Origin: Allobosea vaviloviae
GTDB taxonomy: Bacteria; Pseudomonadota; Alphaproteobacteria; Rhizobiales; Beijerinckiaceae
Length of the DNA: 64,000 nt
NCBI RefSeq assembly: GCF_001298265.1
Contig: NZ_LGSZ01000019.1
Location: 80,799 to 144,798 of the forward strand
Direction of reading: 5' to 3'
Notes under the pieces: model-generated
Told to the model about the DNA's origin: nothing
What the model saw: only the letters and a program-made list of their open reading frames with translations
The model's database searches: none
Made by a program: the position numbers and the translations under genes
In this document: one piece after another, positions 44,485 to 54,148 of the stretch
Numbering within the stretch: position 1 is the stretch's first letter
Layout: each line of letters opens with the position of its first letter

Positions 44485-47400
44485 ATGAGCGAAGCCGGAC
44501 AGGACTGGGCGCGACGCGGCGCGGCAGCGGGACAGGATGCGAGCATCGCGTCCTTCGCGGCCGGCGGCGCGCTGCTGCTCTGGGACCGCGACGCGCAGCG
44601 GCCGGGCTTCGCCAATGCGGCAGGCCACGCACTTCTAGGCGGTGATGCGGCCGCTGCCAACCTTCCCGCACCGACGCGCCAGCGTTTCACCCTGCTCGCA
44701 GGCGGCCTGGCGTCCCGCGACGGCGTGCGGCTGGAGCGGCTGCGGCTGACCGCGGGATTTTCGGCAACTGTCGTGACCTGCGGCTGCAAGCTCGTCGCCC
44801 AAGGCGATGGCGAACCTGTGCTTGCCATCGCGGTTCAGGCAGCAGAGCTGCGGCGCCTCGGCATCGTGATTCCCGCGCCCGAGGCTGTGCCTCCGCTCGC
44901 CCCGATAGCCGAACCGGCGCCTGTGGCGGACGAGCCCGGCGCCACGCCGGCCGCCCTCACCCGCGCCATCCGTTTCCTCTGGCAGAGCGACACCGAGGGG
45001 CGCCTCACCAGCCTGTCCCCCAACATGGCCGAGTTGATCGGTGCCACCGCCACCGGCGACCTGCCCGGCCGGCTTTGGGCGGAGTTGGTCGGCACTGACA
45101 TCGTCGATCGCAGCGGCGGCCTGGTCGCGCGCCTGACTGGCAGCGCGACCTGGAGCGGCCATGAGGTGCTGTGGCGGACGACGCCGGGCGAAGGCGCCAA
45201 GGTCGAGCTGTCGGGCGTGCCGGTGCTCGATGCCGCACGGCAGGTCACCGGTTTCCGGGGTTTCGGCGTCGTGCGCCCCGGCGCATGGGAGCCGTTCGTG
45301 CTGCCGGCCAAGACGCCGGACGCGATGGCCGAGGCGGCTCACGACGATGCGGTCGAGAGCGATCCCGTCGTGGAAACCCTCCTCCAGCCGTCAGCCGCTG
45401 GCGAGACGATCGTGGACAAGCCCGAGGCCGATTCGGCTCAGCCGGAGAGTCTTTCCGACGCCTCCAGCCCTCATCCCGGGGAGCCGCAAAGCGGCGTCTC
45501 GAAGGATGATCCAGACGCGTCCGAAGCCACTGCCGGAATCCTTCAAGACGCCATCCCCCAAGCAACGGCTCCTCAGGATCAGGGCCCGGAGGTCGTTGAG
45601 CTGAGCGATTCGGTTACGGCGCCCGCAGACCTTGCGACGGTAGCGTCTGCTGCCGAGGCGGAGATCGTCGAGGCCCTGGACGCTGCCGTGGTTGCGCCGG
45701 CGCAGGAGGCACTCAAGCTGCAGTCGCCCCCCGAATCGCAGCCGGATGAAGCGCCCGTCGCGGTCGATATCCTCGCCGGGGCTGCCGCCGCTTCGAGCGA
45801 GACCGATGCTGTCGAAGCCGAGGTGGCTGCCATCGAGGTGCAGGCTGCTCCGGAGCCTGCACCGCAAGAGCCGGCGCCGAGCGACCCCGCGCGAAACGAA
45901 CGCGCCGCGCCGGCGGCCAACATCGTGCCGCTGCGCAACGGGCATCTGACCTCGGTCCGGCCGGTGCTCGAGCCGTCGAAGCCGAATCTGAGCTCCGCCG
46001 AGCGCAACGCCTTCCGCGAAATCGCCAAGGCGCTCGGCGCGCGCATCGCCGGCGACGACGAGGCGCTGGCGCCGCGGCTTCCGCCCGCCACCCCGCTGCG
46101 GCTGAAGGAGGGCGAGCCCGCCGCTTCGGCGGAAACCGGCGAGATCCCGCATGCCGAAGTCCCGCATGCCGAGCTGGAGACCGCGACCGCAGGCACGCGG
46201 CCCCGCGCGCCCAACTCCCATGCCGATGTGCTCGACAAGCTGCCGATCGCGGTGCTGGTCAATCGCGGCGAGGAGGCGCTCTACGCCAACCGCACGCTGC
46301 TCGATCTGCTGGACTATGCCGATCTCGACGATCTCGCGGCCGGCGGCGGCGTCAGCCGCCTGATCAAGGAAGCGACCCGCACCGATGGCGGGGCGATGAT
46401 CCTGATCGACCGACTCGGCCATCTCGTCAGCGTCCATGCCGCTCTCTCCAGCGTCGCCTGGCAGGGCGAGCAGGCGACGCTGATGGCCTTCCGCCACCCC
46501 AATGGCGGCGGCGAGGTCAAGGTGCTGACGCCGGAGGAGGCCGAGGAAGCCGAACTCGCGGCGGAATTCGAGGCCGAGGACCACGAGAGCGCGGCGCGCG
46601 TCGAGGCGCTCAGGCTCGACGCCGGCGCCCGCGACGCGCGCATCAACGAACTCGTCGCAATGCTCGATACCGCGACCGACGGCGTCGTCACCGTCGACGA
46701 GCGCGGCCGCATCCTCTCCCTCAACAAGACCGCCGAGGCGCTGTTCGGCTACGACCAGCGCGAGGTCACCGGCGAATTGTTCACGCTGCTGTTCGCGGCC
46801 GAGAGCCATGCGCCGGCGCTGGACTATCTCGAAGGCCTGAAGGGCGGCGGCGTCGCCTCGGTGATGAATGACGGCCGCGAGGTCGTCGGCCGCGTGCGCC
46901 AGGGCGGCAAGATCCCGCTGTTCATGACGATGGGCCAGATCGCCGAGGGCACGGAGCGCCGCTTCTGCGCCGTGCTGCGCGACATCACCGCCTGGAAGAA
47001 GACGGAAGGCGAGCTGGTCGAGGCCCGCAAGGCGGCCGAGAAGGCCAGCGCCCAGAAATCGGACGTGCTCGCCAAGATCAGCCACGAGATCCGCACGCCG
47101 CTGAACGCCATCATCGGCTTTGCCGAGGTCATGGCGGAGGAACGCTTCGGGCCGATCGCCAATGAGCGCTACAAGGAGTATCTGCGCGACATCCACCAGT
47201 CGGGCGGCTACGTCATCAGCCTCGTCAACGATCTGCTCGACCTCGCCAAGATCGAGGCCGGCAAGCTCGATCTCGACTTCGTCAGCGTCAACCTCAACGA
47301 GATCGCGCTCTCGGCCGTCAGCCTGCTGCAACCAGAGGCGCAGCGCGGCCGCGTCGTGCTGCGGTCGGGGCTGTCGCCCAAGCTGCCGCCGGTGGTGGCC

Positions 47401-47748
47401 GACCAGCGCTCGATCCGGCAGATCGTGATCAACCTGCTCTCCAACGCGGTGAAGTTCACCGATGCCGGCGGGCAGGTCATCATCTCCACCGCGCTCGGCG
47501 ATCAGGGCGAGGCGATCCTGCGGGTGCGCGACACCGGCATCGGCATGGACGACAAGGAGATCGAGCTGGCGCTCCAGCCGTTCCGCCAGGTGCCGACGAC
47601 ACGCCGGGCCGGCGGCACGGGCCTTGGCCTGCCGCTGACCAAGGCGCTGGTGGAAGCCAACCGGGCGGCAATGTCGATCACCTCCGTCAAGAAAGAAGGC
47701 ACGCTGGTCGAGATCCCCTTCCCGCCGCAGCGGGTGCTGGCGGGGTAG
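44485..47748 (+). CDS. PAS-domain sensor histidine kinase, PdhS-like
   Basis: 1087 residues with no membrane helix. Order: a divergent N-terminal domain, a PAS-like unit (about 155-260), a long Ala/Glu/Pro-rich linker (about 270-480), a second PAS-like unit (about 585-670), a PAS unit ELVAMLDTATDGVVTVDERGRIL (about 720-840), then HisKA with His867 in KISHEIRTPLNAIIGFAEV, and HATPase with NLLSNAVKFT, DTGIGM and GGTGLGLPLTK. The C-terminal part (EERFGPIANERYKEYLRDIHQSGGYVI) matches PdhS kinases of Brucella and Caulobacter relatives, which act on DivK in cell-cycle control. Its response regulator is not in the window. Confidence 0.85.
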   Translation: MSEAGQDWARRGAAAGQDASIASFAAGGALLLWDRDAQRPGFANAAGHALLGGDAAAANLPAPTRQRFTLLAGGLASRDGVRLERLRLTAGFSATVVTCGCKLVAQGDGEPVLAIAVQAAELRRLGIVIPAPEAVPPLAPIAEPAPVADEPGATPAALTRAIRFLWQSDTEGRLTSLSPNMAELIGATATGDLPGRLWAELVGTDIVDRSGGLVARLTGSATWSGHEVLWRTTPGEGAKVELSGVPVLDAARQVTGFRGFGVVRPGAWEPFVLPAKTPDAMAEAAHDDAVESDPVVETLLQPSAAGETIVDKPEADSAQPESLSDASSPHPGEPQSGVSKDDPDASEATAGILQDAIPQATAPQDQGPEVVELSDSVTAPADLATVASAAEAEIVEALDAAVVAPAQEALKLQSPPESQPDEAPVAVDILAGAAAASSETDAVEAEVAAIEVQAAPEPAPQEPAPSDPARNERAAPAANIVPLRNGHLTSVRPVLEPSKPNLSSAERNAFREIAKALGARIAGDDEALAPRLPPATPLRLKEGEPAASAETGEIPHAEVPHAELETATAGTRPRAPNSHADVLDKLPIAVLVNRGEEALYANRTLLDLLDYADLDDLAAGGGVSRLIKEATRTDGGAMILIDRLGHLVSVHAALSSVAWQGEQATLMAFRHPNGGGEVKVLTPEEAEEAELAAEFEAEDHESAARVEALRLDAGARDARINELVAMLDTATDGVVTVDERGRILSLNKTAEALFGYDQREVTGELFTLLFAAESHAPALDYLEGLKGGGVASVMNDGREVVGRVRQGGKIPLFMTMGQIAEGTERRFCAVLRDITAWKKTEGELVEARKAAEKASAQKSDVLAKISHEIRTPLNAIIGFAEVMAEERFGPIANERYKEYLRDIHQSGGYVISLVNDLLDLAKIEAGKLDLDFVSVNLNEIALSAVSLLQPEAQRGRVVLRSGLSPKLPPVVADQRSIRQIVINLLSNAVKFTDAGGQVIISTALGDQGEAILRVRDTGIGMDDKEIELALQPFRQVPTTRRAGGTGLGLPLTKALVEANRAAMSITSVKKEGTLVEIPFPPQRVLAG

Positions 47749-47813
47749 AGGGGACTTCGGTCCCTCGCCGGGCCCATTCGCGGCGCACGCGCCGCGATCC
47801 CGACCTGTCGGGC

Positions 47814-50810
47814 TTATGGCGGGGGGAGCGCATCGACGAGACGCTCGATCGTTTCCGCCACCCCGTCGGCGACCAGCGCCTGCCGGATCAGCCGCCGCTT
47901 GGCGGTGAAATGGGCCTCGCCCGGCAGTCCAACACGCGCGGAGACGGTCGCAGCGTGCAAAGCCGCTGCGGCGAGGTCCTGATGCAGCGCCTCGGCCGCA
48001 TCGAATTCGGGGATCGGCAGCGTCCAGACCAGATTGTCGAAATCGCGTGGATCGCGCTGGCCGACGGGCTGGAGGTCTCTCACGCGGTCGAGCACGACAC
48101 TGGTGTTTAAAACGGCGGCGACATACGCGGCCTCTTCGATCGAGTGAGCTGCCGCCCAATAGGCCTTTTTATCTACAACGAGATCATCCTCAGAACTCCA
48201 ACAGGCGCTGAGTCGCGTGCCCGAGGCAGAGCAGAAGACGCGAATTGGGTGCTTCGTAGCCTGCGCCGTCAATTTCTGCAGATGGTTGAGAGACTGCGCC
48301 AGCGTCACACGTGGCGAGCCGTCTGTCGCCTTGTTGCTGTGCTCGTTCCACTTCGCCTCCGCATCGCGCAACCAGGCGGCGAGTCCCCGATGCCCCCGAG
48401 AATCCGCGCTGGCCGCGGTGAGGATGACGCCTCCCTCCATCGGCACGACGCCCGTCGCGAGATCGAGGAGGCGATAGGGCGCGACCGACTCACCCAGCGC
48501 GATCCGGCGCAGGAAAGCACGCTCGACCGCCCCCTCGGGCGGTTCGACGCCGGTCCATGGCGCCTTGTCCAGATTGCCGACGCGGCCCCGCACACGCGGC
48601 GCGTCACGGCGGCTCAGGAGACGCCCGGTGGCTGCATTGTCGACCAGGAAGAACCGGCGCGGCGTCAATGTCGCGCCCTGCCGGAAGCGCCGCCGATAGG
48701 GCGAGGCGGCGATCAGCGTTCGCGCTCGCGGCCAAGGCGCGCGCAAATGTTCGAGAGCATCCGCCGCCTCGGCCTCGCTGGCGTCGCGCCGAGGCAGCAC
48801 GCCCACCCAGCGATCGAACTCGGCCGGCGGCCCTCCAGTCCGATCTCGCTCGCCGAACAGCACGCAAGTACTGGTCGTGCTGCTGCCCGACTGCGCCCCG
48901 AAGATCGGCCACACCCGCTCCAGGCCCCAGCCGCCGGTGATCGCCACGCGCACGCGCTGCAGGGTGCCGTCGCGCATCCCTGCGAAGACCGGGGCGTTGA
49001 GCGCGGCATAGGGCAGGACCAGCGCCAGCGTGCCGCCCTGACGCAGATAGCGCTCGGCCCCGCGCGCCCAGAACAGCGCGAACATGTCCTGATGCGTGGC
49101 GAGGCTGCCGCCGACCCAGAGGCCGTAGCTCTGCAGCGCCTCGCGCAGCCGGTCCTTCATGTCGGCGCTGAGATGGCGATAGACGATCCAGGGCGGATTG
49201 CCGATCAGCACATCGGCGCGGTGGTCGGGATGCGACAGCCAGACGGGGCGCAGCAGGTTGCGCAGGATGAAGGTCCAGATGTGGTTGCGGCCATCGAGAA
49301 AGAGCTGCTTCAACTGCGCGAAGGTGCGCCCGAGCAGGGCAGCGTCTTCCGCCGTGGCGCCGGCGCGGGCGATTGCGTCGCGCACCGTCTCCGGCTCCGC
49401 CAGCGTGTCGAGCCCGCGGTTGAGTTCGTCGAGCGCGCGCTCGAACAGGGCGAGATCGCTCGCAAGCCCGGCCGGGATGCGCAGGGGTGGATCGTTGGGC
49501 GGCACGTCGACCAGCACTTCGGCCGAGGCGCCGAGCGGGCGCAGGCTCCACTGCATCGAGTCGCCCATGTAGACGGGCACGGTGAGCGTGGGCGGCCGAT
49601 CCTGCACCAGGTCGCCGAGCGCCAGCAGCCAGGTGACGCGGGCGAGCGCGACCGCGACGGGATGGACATCGATCCCGAAGACCTTGTCGGCGCAGGCGGC
49701 GACGATCTCGGCCGGCGGCAGCCGCGCCTCCTTCCCTGCCGCGATCAGGCGGCGCAGCGCGTGGAACAGGAAGGTCCCGGAGCCGCAGGACGGATCGAGG
49801 ACGCGCTGCTCCAGCGGGCGCGGAACCGCCGCCGCGACGACCCGCGCCGCCAGCCAATCCGGCGTGTAGTATTCGCCGAGATCGTGGCGCTCATCTGGGT
49901 CGATCAGGCTCTCATAGAGGCTTTTGAGGACATCGACCTCGACATCGCGGAGGCGAAAGCGAATCGTTTCAGCCGCCAGCGAGCGCACGAGGTCTTCGCC
50001 GCCTGGGACGATCAGAGGCCAGTCGAAGAAATCGGCCTCGACGGCGCCGACGATGCCTTCACTCGTCAGCAGACGGCCCGACAGCATCTCCGCGGGATCG
50101 CCGATCTCCAGATCGAGCACGCGCGCCGCGATCGCCTTGACGAGGATGGTCAGATAGGTGTGCTGCAGAAACAGGGCATCGCTACCAACGTCGTCGCCGT
50201 AGACTTGGCGCAGCAATCCGTCCCACAGATCGCGCTTCAACTTGACTTCGGGATGGTCGCCGACCTCGGCCCACAGCCGCTGCAGCGCCGCATGTGCGCG
50301 ACCGAAGGCAAGGCTGTAGCGGCCGAAGGCGAGCGCCACCGTGATCGGTGTCGGCATCACCTCCGGAACGGGCGACAGCAACGGCTCGAGCCAGCTCAGC
50401 AGCCGTTCCGGGTGTTCGACGTCGACGTCGTAGCGTCCGATCGGCGACAGCGCCCCGCGATCGAGCGTGTAGGCCAGCAAGGTTGCACCGTCTGTGGCGA
50501 GGCCAACGGTGGTGCGGCCCGCAGCGCTTGCGCGGCTCGCATCGGCCAGATAGTCGGGCATCCGGGCGAGAACGTCGCGCTCTTCGCGGCGAAGATCGCT
50601 CTTCAGTTCGATGACGGTGGCGCCCCAGGCCACGTCGATGCGCCCGCTGTTGTCGATGAGATAGCGCTCGTGCTCCAGCTCGCTGAACGCGGCGCCGAAG
50701 CCTTCCCGCAGCAGCTCCGTGACGAGACCCCGCAACGCCTCGTGCCGGGGCCGCGAGGCCATAGACCGGACGATGTCCGGCAGTCGGTCCCTGCGCCAAC
50801 CGTTCGCCAC
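47814..50810 (-). CDS. Single-chain type IIG-like restriction-modification enzyme (Eco57I-type)
   Basis: 998 residues, the length of Eco57I-type enzymes. N-terminal PD-(D/E)xK nuclease: Asp59 in GRIDVAWG and Glu68-x-Lys70 in VIELKSD. A helical connector (about 130-300) leads to an adenine-N6 methyltransferase: GEYYTPDWLA (314-317 YYTP), motif I DPSCGSGTFLFHALRR (339-347) and motif IV NPPW (538-541). The last 400 residues would hold target recognition. It should cut and methylate DNA in one chain. GTG at 50810 or ATG at 50762 starts it. A small divergent gene lies 64 bases away. It could instead be a stand-alone methyltransferase of a defence system. Confidence 0.82.
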   Translation of the reverse strand: MANGWRRDRLPDIVRSMASRPRHEALRGLVTELLREGFGAAFSELEHERYLIDNSGRIDVAWGATVIELKSDLRREERDVLARMPDYLADASRASAAGRTTVGLATDGATLLAYTLDRGALSPIGRYDVDVEHPERLLSWLEPLLSPVPEVMPTPITVALAFGRYSLAFGRAHAALQRLWAEVGDHPEVKLKRDLWDGLLRQVYGDDVGSDALFLQHTYLTILVKAIAARVLDLEIGDPAEMLSGRLLTSEGIVGAVEADFFDWPLIVPGGEDLVRSLAAETIRFRLRDVEVDVLKSLYESLIDPDERHDLGEYYTPDWLAARVVAAAVPRPLEQRVLDPSCGSGTFLFHALRRLIAAGKEARLPPAEIVAACADKVFGIDVHPVAVALARVTWLLALGDLVQDRPPTLTVPVYMGDSMQWSLRPLGASAEVLVDVPPNDPPLRIPAGLASDLALFERALDELNRGLDTLAEPETVRDAIARAGATAEDAALLGRTFAQLKQLFLDGRNHIWTFILRNLLRPVWLSHPDHRADVLIGNPPWIVYRHLSADMKDRLREALQSYGLWVGGSLATHQDMFALFWARGAERYLRQGGTLALVLPYAALNAPVFAGMRDGTLQRVRVAITGGWGLERVWPIFGAQSGSSTTSTCVLFGERDRTGGPPAEFDRWVGVLPRRDASEAEAADALEHLRAPWPRARTLIAASPYRRRFRQGATLTPRRFFLVDNAATGRLLSRRDAPRVRGRVGNLDKAPWTGVEPPEGAVERAFLRRIALGESVAPYRLLDLATGVVPMEGGVILTAASADSRGHRGLAAWLRDAEAKWNEHSNKATDGSPRVTLAQSLNHLQKLTAQATKHPIRVFCSASGTRLSACWSSEDDLVVDKKAYWAAAHSIEEAAYVAAVLNTSVVLDRVRDLQPVGQRDPRDFDNLVWTLPIPEFDAAEALHQDLAAAALHAATVSARVGLPGEAHFTAKRRLIRQALVADGVAETIERLVDALPPP

Positions 50811-50873
50811 TATCCACTCATTTTTTGCTAGAGCCTCTTGGCCACGACGCCCGTGAGGATTTAGGTTTCGGCC

Positions 50874-51155
50874 ATGAAGTCAGGTCAAGCAGATTTGTTC
50901 GCGCAAGACAACGCCGAGCGCGAAACGCTTTCGGAAGCACAGCGTTTCGCGATCCATTCGCGGCTGGAAGCGACGCTGGCCAGGCTCGAAGCGACAGCGA
51001 TCTTCCCATGGCGCGATCCGCTCGACGCCGTGCATGAGGAGAATCGCTTCGAACGCGACTCGAAGATGCTTGGTGAGGAGGGCACACCGCTCTGGGCTCG
51101 CTTCGACAGGGAAATGGACCGGCTTCACGCGACACAGTTCGCTTTGGAGGACTGA
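50874..51155 (+). CDS. Small acidic protein divergent from the restriction-modification gene
   Basis: 93 residues, starting MKSGQADLFAQDN and ending DRLHATQFALED. It contains AIHSRLEATLARLEATAIFPWRDPLDAVHEENRF, predicted mostly helical and rich in E, D and R. I do not recognise a family. GAGG about 14 bases upstream is a weak ribosome binding site. The opposite strand also has an open frame of 94 codons, but the plus-strand reading has the more protein-like composition. Position next to the R-M gene suggests a partner or control protein. Confidence 0.5.
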   Translation: MKSGQADLFAQDNAERETLSEAQRFAIHSRLEATLARLEATAIFPWRDPLDAVHEENRFERDSKMLGEEGTPLWARFDREMDRLHATQFALED

Positions 51156-51290
51156 AGCGTGCAAGCCGGCGGCGGAAGCTGACTTACCCCGACTGCGCGC
51201 CGATCAACGGCCGAGCCCCCACCCCTTCGCGCCAACCCCGACTCTCCTGTAAGACCGGATCGCTCCCCCCTCCCCCCCCAAGGCCTCACG

Positions 51291-51953
51291 ATGACCCTGA
51301 CGATCTATGGCTGCTACCGCTCGCGCGCCTCGCGCAACATCTGGCTGGCTAATGAGCTTGGCCTGTCCTTCACCCATGTCCCGGTGATCCAGGTCTACCG
51401 CCTGCCCGATCCGAACGCGCCCGGCGCACCGCTGCACACGCAGAGCCCGGACTTCCTGGCGATCAATCCGAAGGGGCAGATTCCCGCGATCGACGATGGC
51501 GGCTTCAAGCTGCAGGAATCGCTGGCGATCAACCTCTATCTCGCCCGCAAGCATGGCGGGCCGCTGGCGCCGAAGGATGCGCAGGAGGAGGGGCTGGCGG
51601 AGATGTGGTCGCTCTGGGCGAGCACGTCGGTGGAGCCCCATGCGCTCAACATCCAGTACCACATGGCCGCTTATCCGCCCGAGAAGCGCAAGCCCGAGCT
51701 GGTCGAGGCGGCGCTGGCCGCCCTGCCCGCCCCCTTCGCGGTCCTCGACGGCGTGCTGGCGCAGGGCGGCGGCTTCGTCATGGGCGGCCGCTTCACCGTC
51801 GCCGACATCAACGTCGCCGAGATCATCCGCTATGCGAAGCCGGCAACGGCGCTTTTCGATGCGGCCCCCCGTGTCAAAGCCTGGCTCGACGCCTGCCATG
51901 CCCGCCCGGCCTTCAAGGCGATGTGGCAGGCCCGCGAGGCCGAGGCCGCGTGA
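51291..51953 (+). CDS. Glutathione S-transferase family protein
   Basis: 220 residues. N-terminal thioredoxin-like domain with YGCYRSRASRNIWLANELGL and NPKGQIPAIDDGGFKLQESLAINLYLARKHG (the cis-Pro and Glu-Ser glutathione site); C-terminal helical domain with GGRFTVADINVAEIIRYA. The N-terminal SRASRN places it with the bacterial group that uses a Ser or Cys active site rather than Tyr. Role: detoxification or reduction of an unknown substrate. Its gene precedes the DMT exporter by 90 bases; co-transcription is possible. Confidence 0.9.
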   Translation: MTLTIYGCYRSRASRNIWLANELGLSFTHVPVIQVYRLPDPNAPGAPLHTQSPDFLAINPKGQIPAIDDGGFKLQESLAINLYLARKHGGPLAPKDAQEEGLAEMWSLWASTSVEPHALNIQYHMAAYPPEKRKPELVEAALAALPAPFAVLDGVLAQGGGFVMGGRFTVADINVAEIIRYAKPATALFDAAPRVKAWLDACHARPAFKAMWQAREAEAA

Positions 51954-52042
51954 GCGGAAAACGGGTGGCGCCGCAGGGCGCCACCGCCTAACCAAAAGCC
52001 GACAGATGGCGGAGCCTGCGCCGTCGCGATCGGGTCTTCGGC

Positions 52043-53005
52043 ATGACGTCTGCTCCAGCATCCCCCGCCCCGTCCATGGGCCTTCCTGCGACGGGCGGCC
52101 CTGCGATGGGTCTTCGCGAGTGGCTGCTGCTGCTCGCGCTGTCCGTGCTCTGGGGCGGCTCGTTCTTCTTCGGCAAGATCGCGGTCGGGGAATGGCCGCC
52201 GCTGATGGTGGTTTTATCGCGCTGCGTGCTGGCGGCCGGCGTGCTCTATCTGGTGCTGAGGGGGCGGGGCCTCGATCTGGCCGTGGGCGGGGCGATGTGG
52301 CGCTCCTTCTTCGCGATGGGCCTGCTCAACAACCTGATCCCGTTCTGCCTGATCTTTTGGAGCCAGACCCAGCTGCCGAGCGGCCTCTCGGCCATCCTCA
52401 ACGCGACCACGCCGGTCTTCGGCGTCATCGTCGTGCATCTCTTCGGCAGGAATGAGCGGGCGACGCCGCTGAAGCTCGCCGGCGTGCTCGCGGGGCTTTG
52501 CGGCGTGGCCATCCTGATGGGCCCCGACGCGCTGTCGGGCCTGCATGCATCGCTGCTGGCGCAGTTCGCCGCGCTCGGGGCGGCGCTGTCCTACGGCTTT
52601 TCGGGCCTCTATGGCCGCCGCTTCCGGGACCTGCCGCCACTGGTGACGGCAGCGGGGCAACTGACCGCGACGAGCGTGATGATGCTGCCGATCGTGCTGG
52701 TTTTCGCACCACCCTGGGCTTTGCCGGCACCGTCCTGGCAGGCTGCGGGCGCTCTCGTCGGGCTCGCGCTGGTTTCGACCGCGCTGGCCTATGTGATCTT
52801 CTTCGAGATCATGCGGCGCGCGGGCGGGACCAATGCGATGCTGGTGACCTTCCTGATCCCGGTCAGCGCCATCCTGCTCGGCGTCGGATTGCTCGGCGAG
52901 AACCTGCTGCCGCGCCACTTCGCCGGCATGGCGGCGATCTTCGCGGGCCTCGCCCTGATCGACGGCCGGCTGTTTCGACGGGCGCGGCCGGCGACGGGCG
53001 TCTGA
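52043..53005 (+). CDS. DMT superfamily transporter (EamA domains)
   Basis: 320 residues with about ten hydrophobic helices in two EamA repeats. The first begins LLLLALSVLWGGSFFFGKIAVG and has LNNLIPFCLIFWSQTQLPSGLSAILNATTPVFGVI; the second has SYGFSGLYGRRFRDLPPL and IFFEIMRRAGGTNAMLVTFLIPVSAILLG. These are typical exporters of amino acids, sugars or drugs. Substrate unknown. No repressor is adjacent. Confidence 0.9.
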   Translation: MTSAPASPAPSMGLPATGGPAMGLREWLLLLALSVLWGGSFFFGKIAVGEWPPLMVVLSRCVLAAGVLYLVLRGRGLDLAVGGAMWRSFFAMGLLNNLIPFCLIFWSQTQLPSGLSAILNATTPVFGVIVVHLFGRNERATPLKLAGVLAGLCGVAILMGPDALSGLHASLLAQFAALGAALSYGFSGLYGRRFRDLPPLVTAAGQLTATSVMMLPIVLVFAPPWALPAPSWQAAGALVGLALVSTALAYVIFFEIMRRAGGTNAMLVTFLIPVSAILLGVGLLGENLLPRHFAGMAAIFAGLALIDGRLFRRARPATGV

Positions 53006-53158
53006 AGCCACAAGCCCGACCGATCACGCCAAGGTTTATTGCCAAAAAATTATGAATTGCCCTAGGTTCGCTTTCACGGTAGCAGCGCTTATCGGGGCAG
53101 AGCGCAACGACTGGAAGATATCGGAAAACGGTACGCCAGAGGGGATCAGAGGAACACC

Positions 53159-54148
53159 ATGGATGTTCGGCAACTGCGATGTTTCATCGCGGTGGCGGAG
53201 GAGCTTCACTTCGGCCGAGCAGCCGAGCGGCTCGGCCTCGCACCACCAGCCCTTTCGCGGCAGATCAGCAGCCTCGAAGACGAGCTCGGCGTCAGCCTTC
53301 TGACCCGGACCACCCGCCAGGTGGCTCTGACTCGGGCCGGGCTGATCATGCTCGAGGAGGCCAAGGGCATCCTGATGAAGATGGAGCATGCCTCGCGCGC
53401 GGTGCGCCAGGCGTCGCTCTCTTCGGGCCGGGTGCTGCGGGTCGGCGCGATCGATGCTGCCTCGTCGAGCTTCGTGCCCGAGGCGCTGGTCGCCTTCCGG
53501 CAGCAGTATCCCGGCGTCGAGATCAAGTTCGTCGAGGCGATGACGGCCGCGCTCGTGCAGATGCTCGAGGTCGGCAAGCTCGACCTCGCCTTGACGCGCC
53601 CGCCGCGCAAGCCGACCGAATGCGCCTTCGAGATCCTGCGCGTCGAGCGGCCGATCGTCGTGCTGCACGAGAGCCACCCGCTCGCGGCGCGCGAATCCCT
53701 GACGATGCAGGACCTGGTCGGCGAGCCTTTCGTGGTTCCCTCCAAGCGCATCCGGCCCTTCGCCTATGATCTGGTGATGGCCTATTTCGAGAGCGTCGGC
53801 GCCGTCCCCAACGTGACCATCGAGGCAACGGAAAAGCCGGCGATGATGTCGGCCGTGGCGGCGGGGCTCGGCATGGCGCTGGCGCCCGACTGGGTCTGCC
53901 GGCTGAGCTTTCCCGGCGTCACGATGCGGCGCCTGCGCGGCGCGCTGCTCGATCCGCCGCCGCCCGGCGCGCTCGTCGGCATCGCCTGGCGGCCGCAGCA
54001 GAAGCTGGCCTGCCGTGATGACTTCCTGGCCATCCTGCGCGAGAGCGTCACCCTGATCGACGAACGGCATCTGCTGCCGTTCGCCATTCCCGCAACGAAG
54101 CTGAAACGGACCGCCCGCCTCGTCGGGTCGGCAGTCGGAGGAGCCTGA
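53159..54148 (+). CDS. LysR family transcriptional regulator
   Basis: 329 residues. N-terminal winged helix: MDVRQLRCFIAVAEELHFGRAAERLGLAPPALSRQISSLEDELGVSLLTRTTRQVALT. The effector domain (about 92-300) shows LRVGAIDAASSSFVPEAL and GEPFVVPSKR. The ribosome binding site GAGG lies upstream of the ATG. Its TGA shares one base with the tctB ATG (TGATG), so the regulator and transporter are translated together, an unusual layout since LysR genes are more often divergent. ATTGCC repeats at 53038 and 53056 upstream may be its site. Confidence 0.93.
   Translation: MDVRQLRCFIAVAEELHFGRAAERLGLAPPALSRQISSLEDELGVSLLTRTTRQVALTRAGLIMLEEAKGILMKMEHASRAVRQASLSSGRVLRVGAIDAASSSFVPEALVAFRQQYPGVEIKFVEAMTAALVQMLEVGKLDLALTRPPRKPTECAFEILRVERPIVVLHESHPLAARESLTMQDLVGEPFVVPSKRIRPFAYDLVMAYFESVGAVPNVTIEATEKPAMMSAVAAGLGMALAPDWVCRLSFPGVTMRRLRGALLDPPPPGALVGIAWRPQQKLACRDDFLAILRESVTLIDERHLLPFAIPATKLKRTARLVGSAVGGA

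Noticed and set aside
45391..48159. A 922-codon open frame on the minus strand opposite the PdhS-like kinase
   Set aside because: It is the antisense shadow of a GC-rich gene; the composition is Arg/Ala/Gly-rich with no domain, and the plus strand has clear kinase motifs.
48144..50831. An 895-codon open frame on the plus strand opposite the R-M gene
   Set aside because: Antisense shadow; it is Gln/Arg/Asp-rich with no domain, whereas the minus strand has nuclease and methyltransferase motifs.
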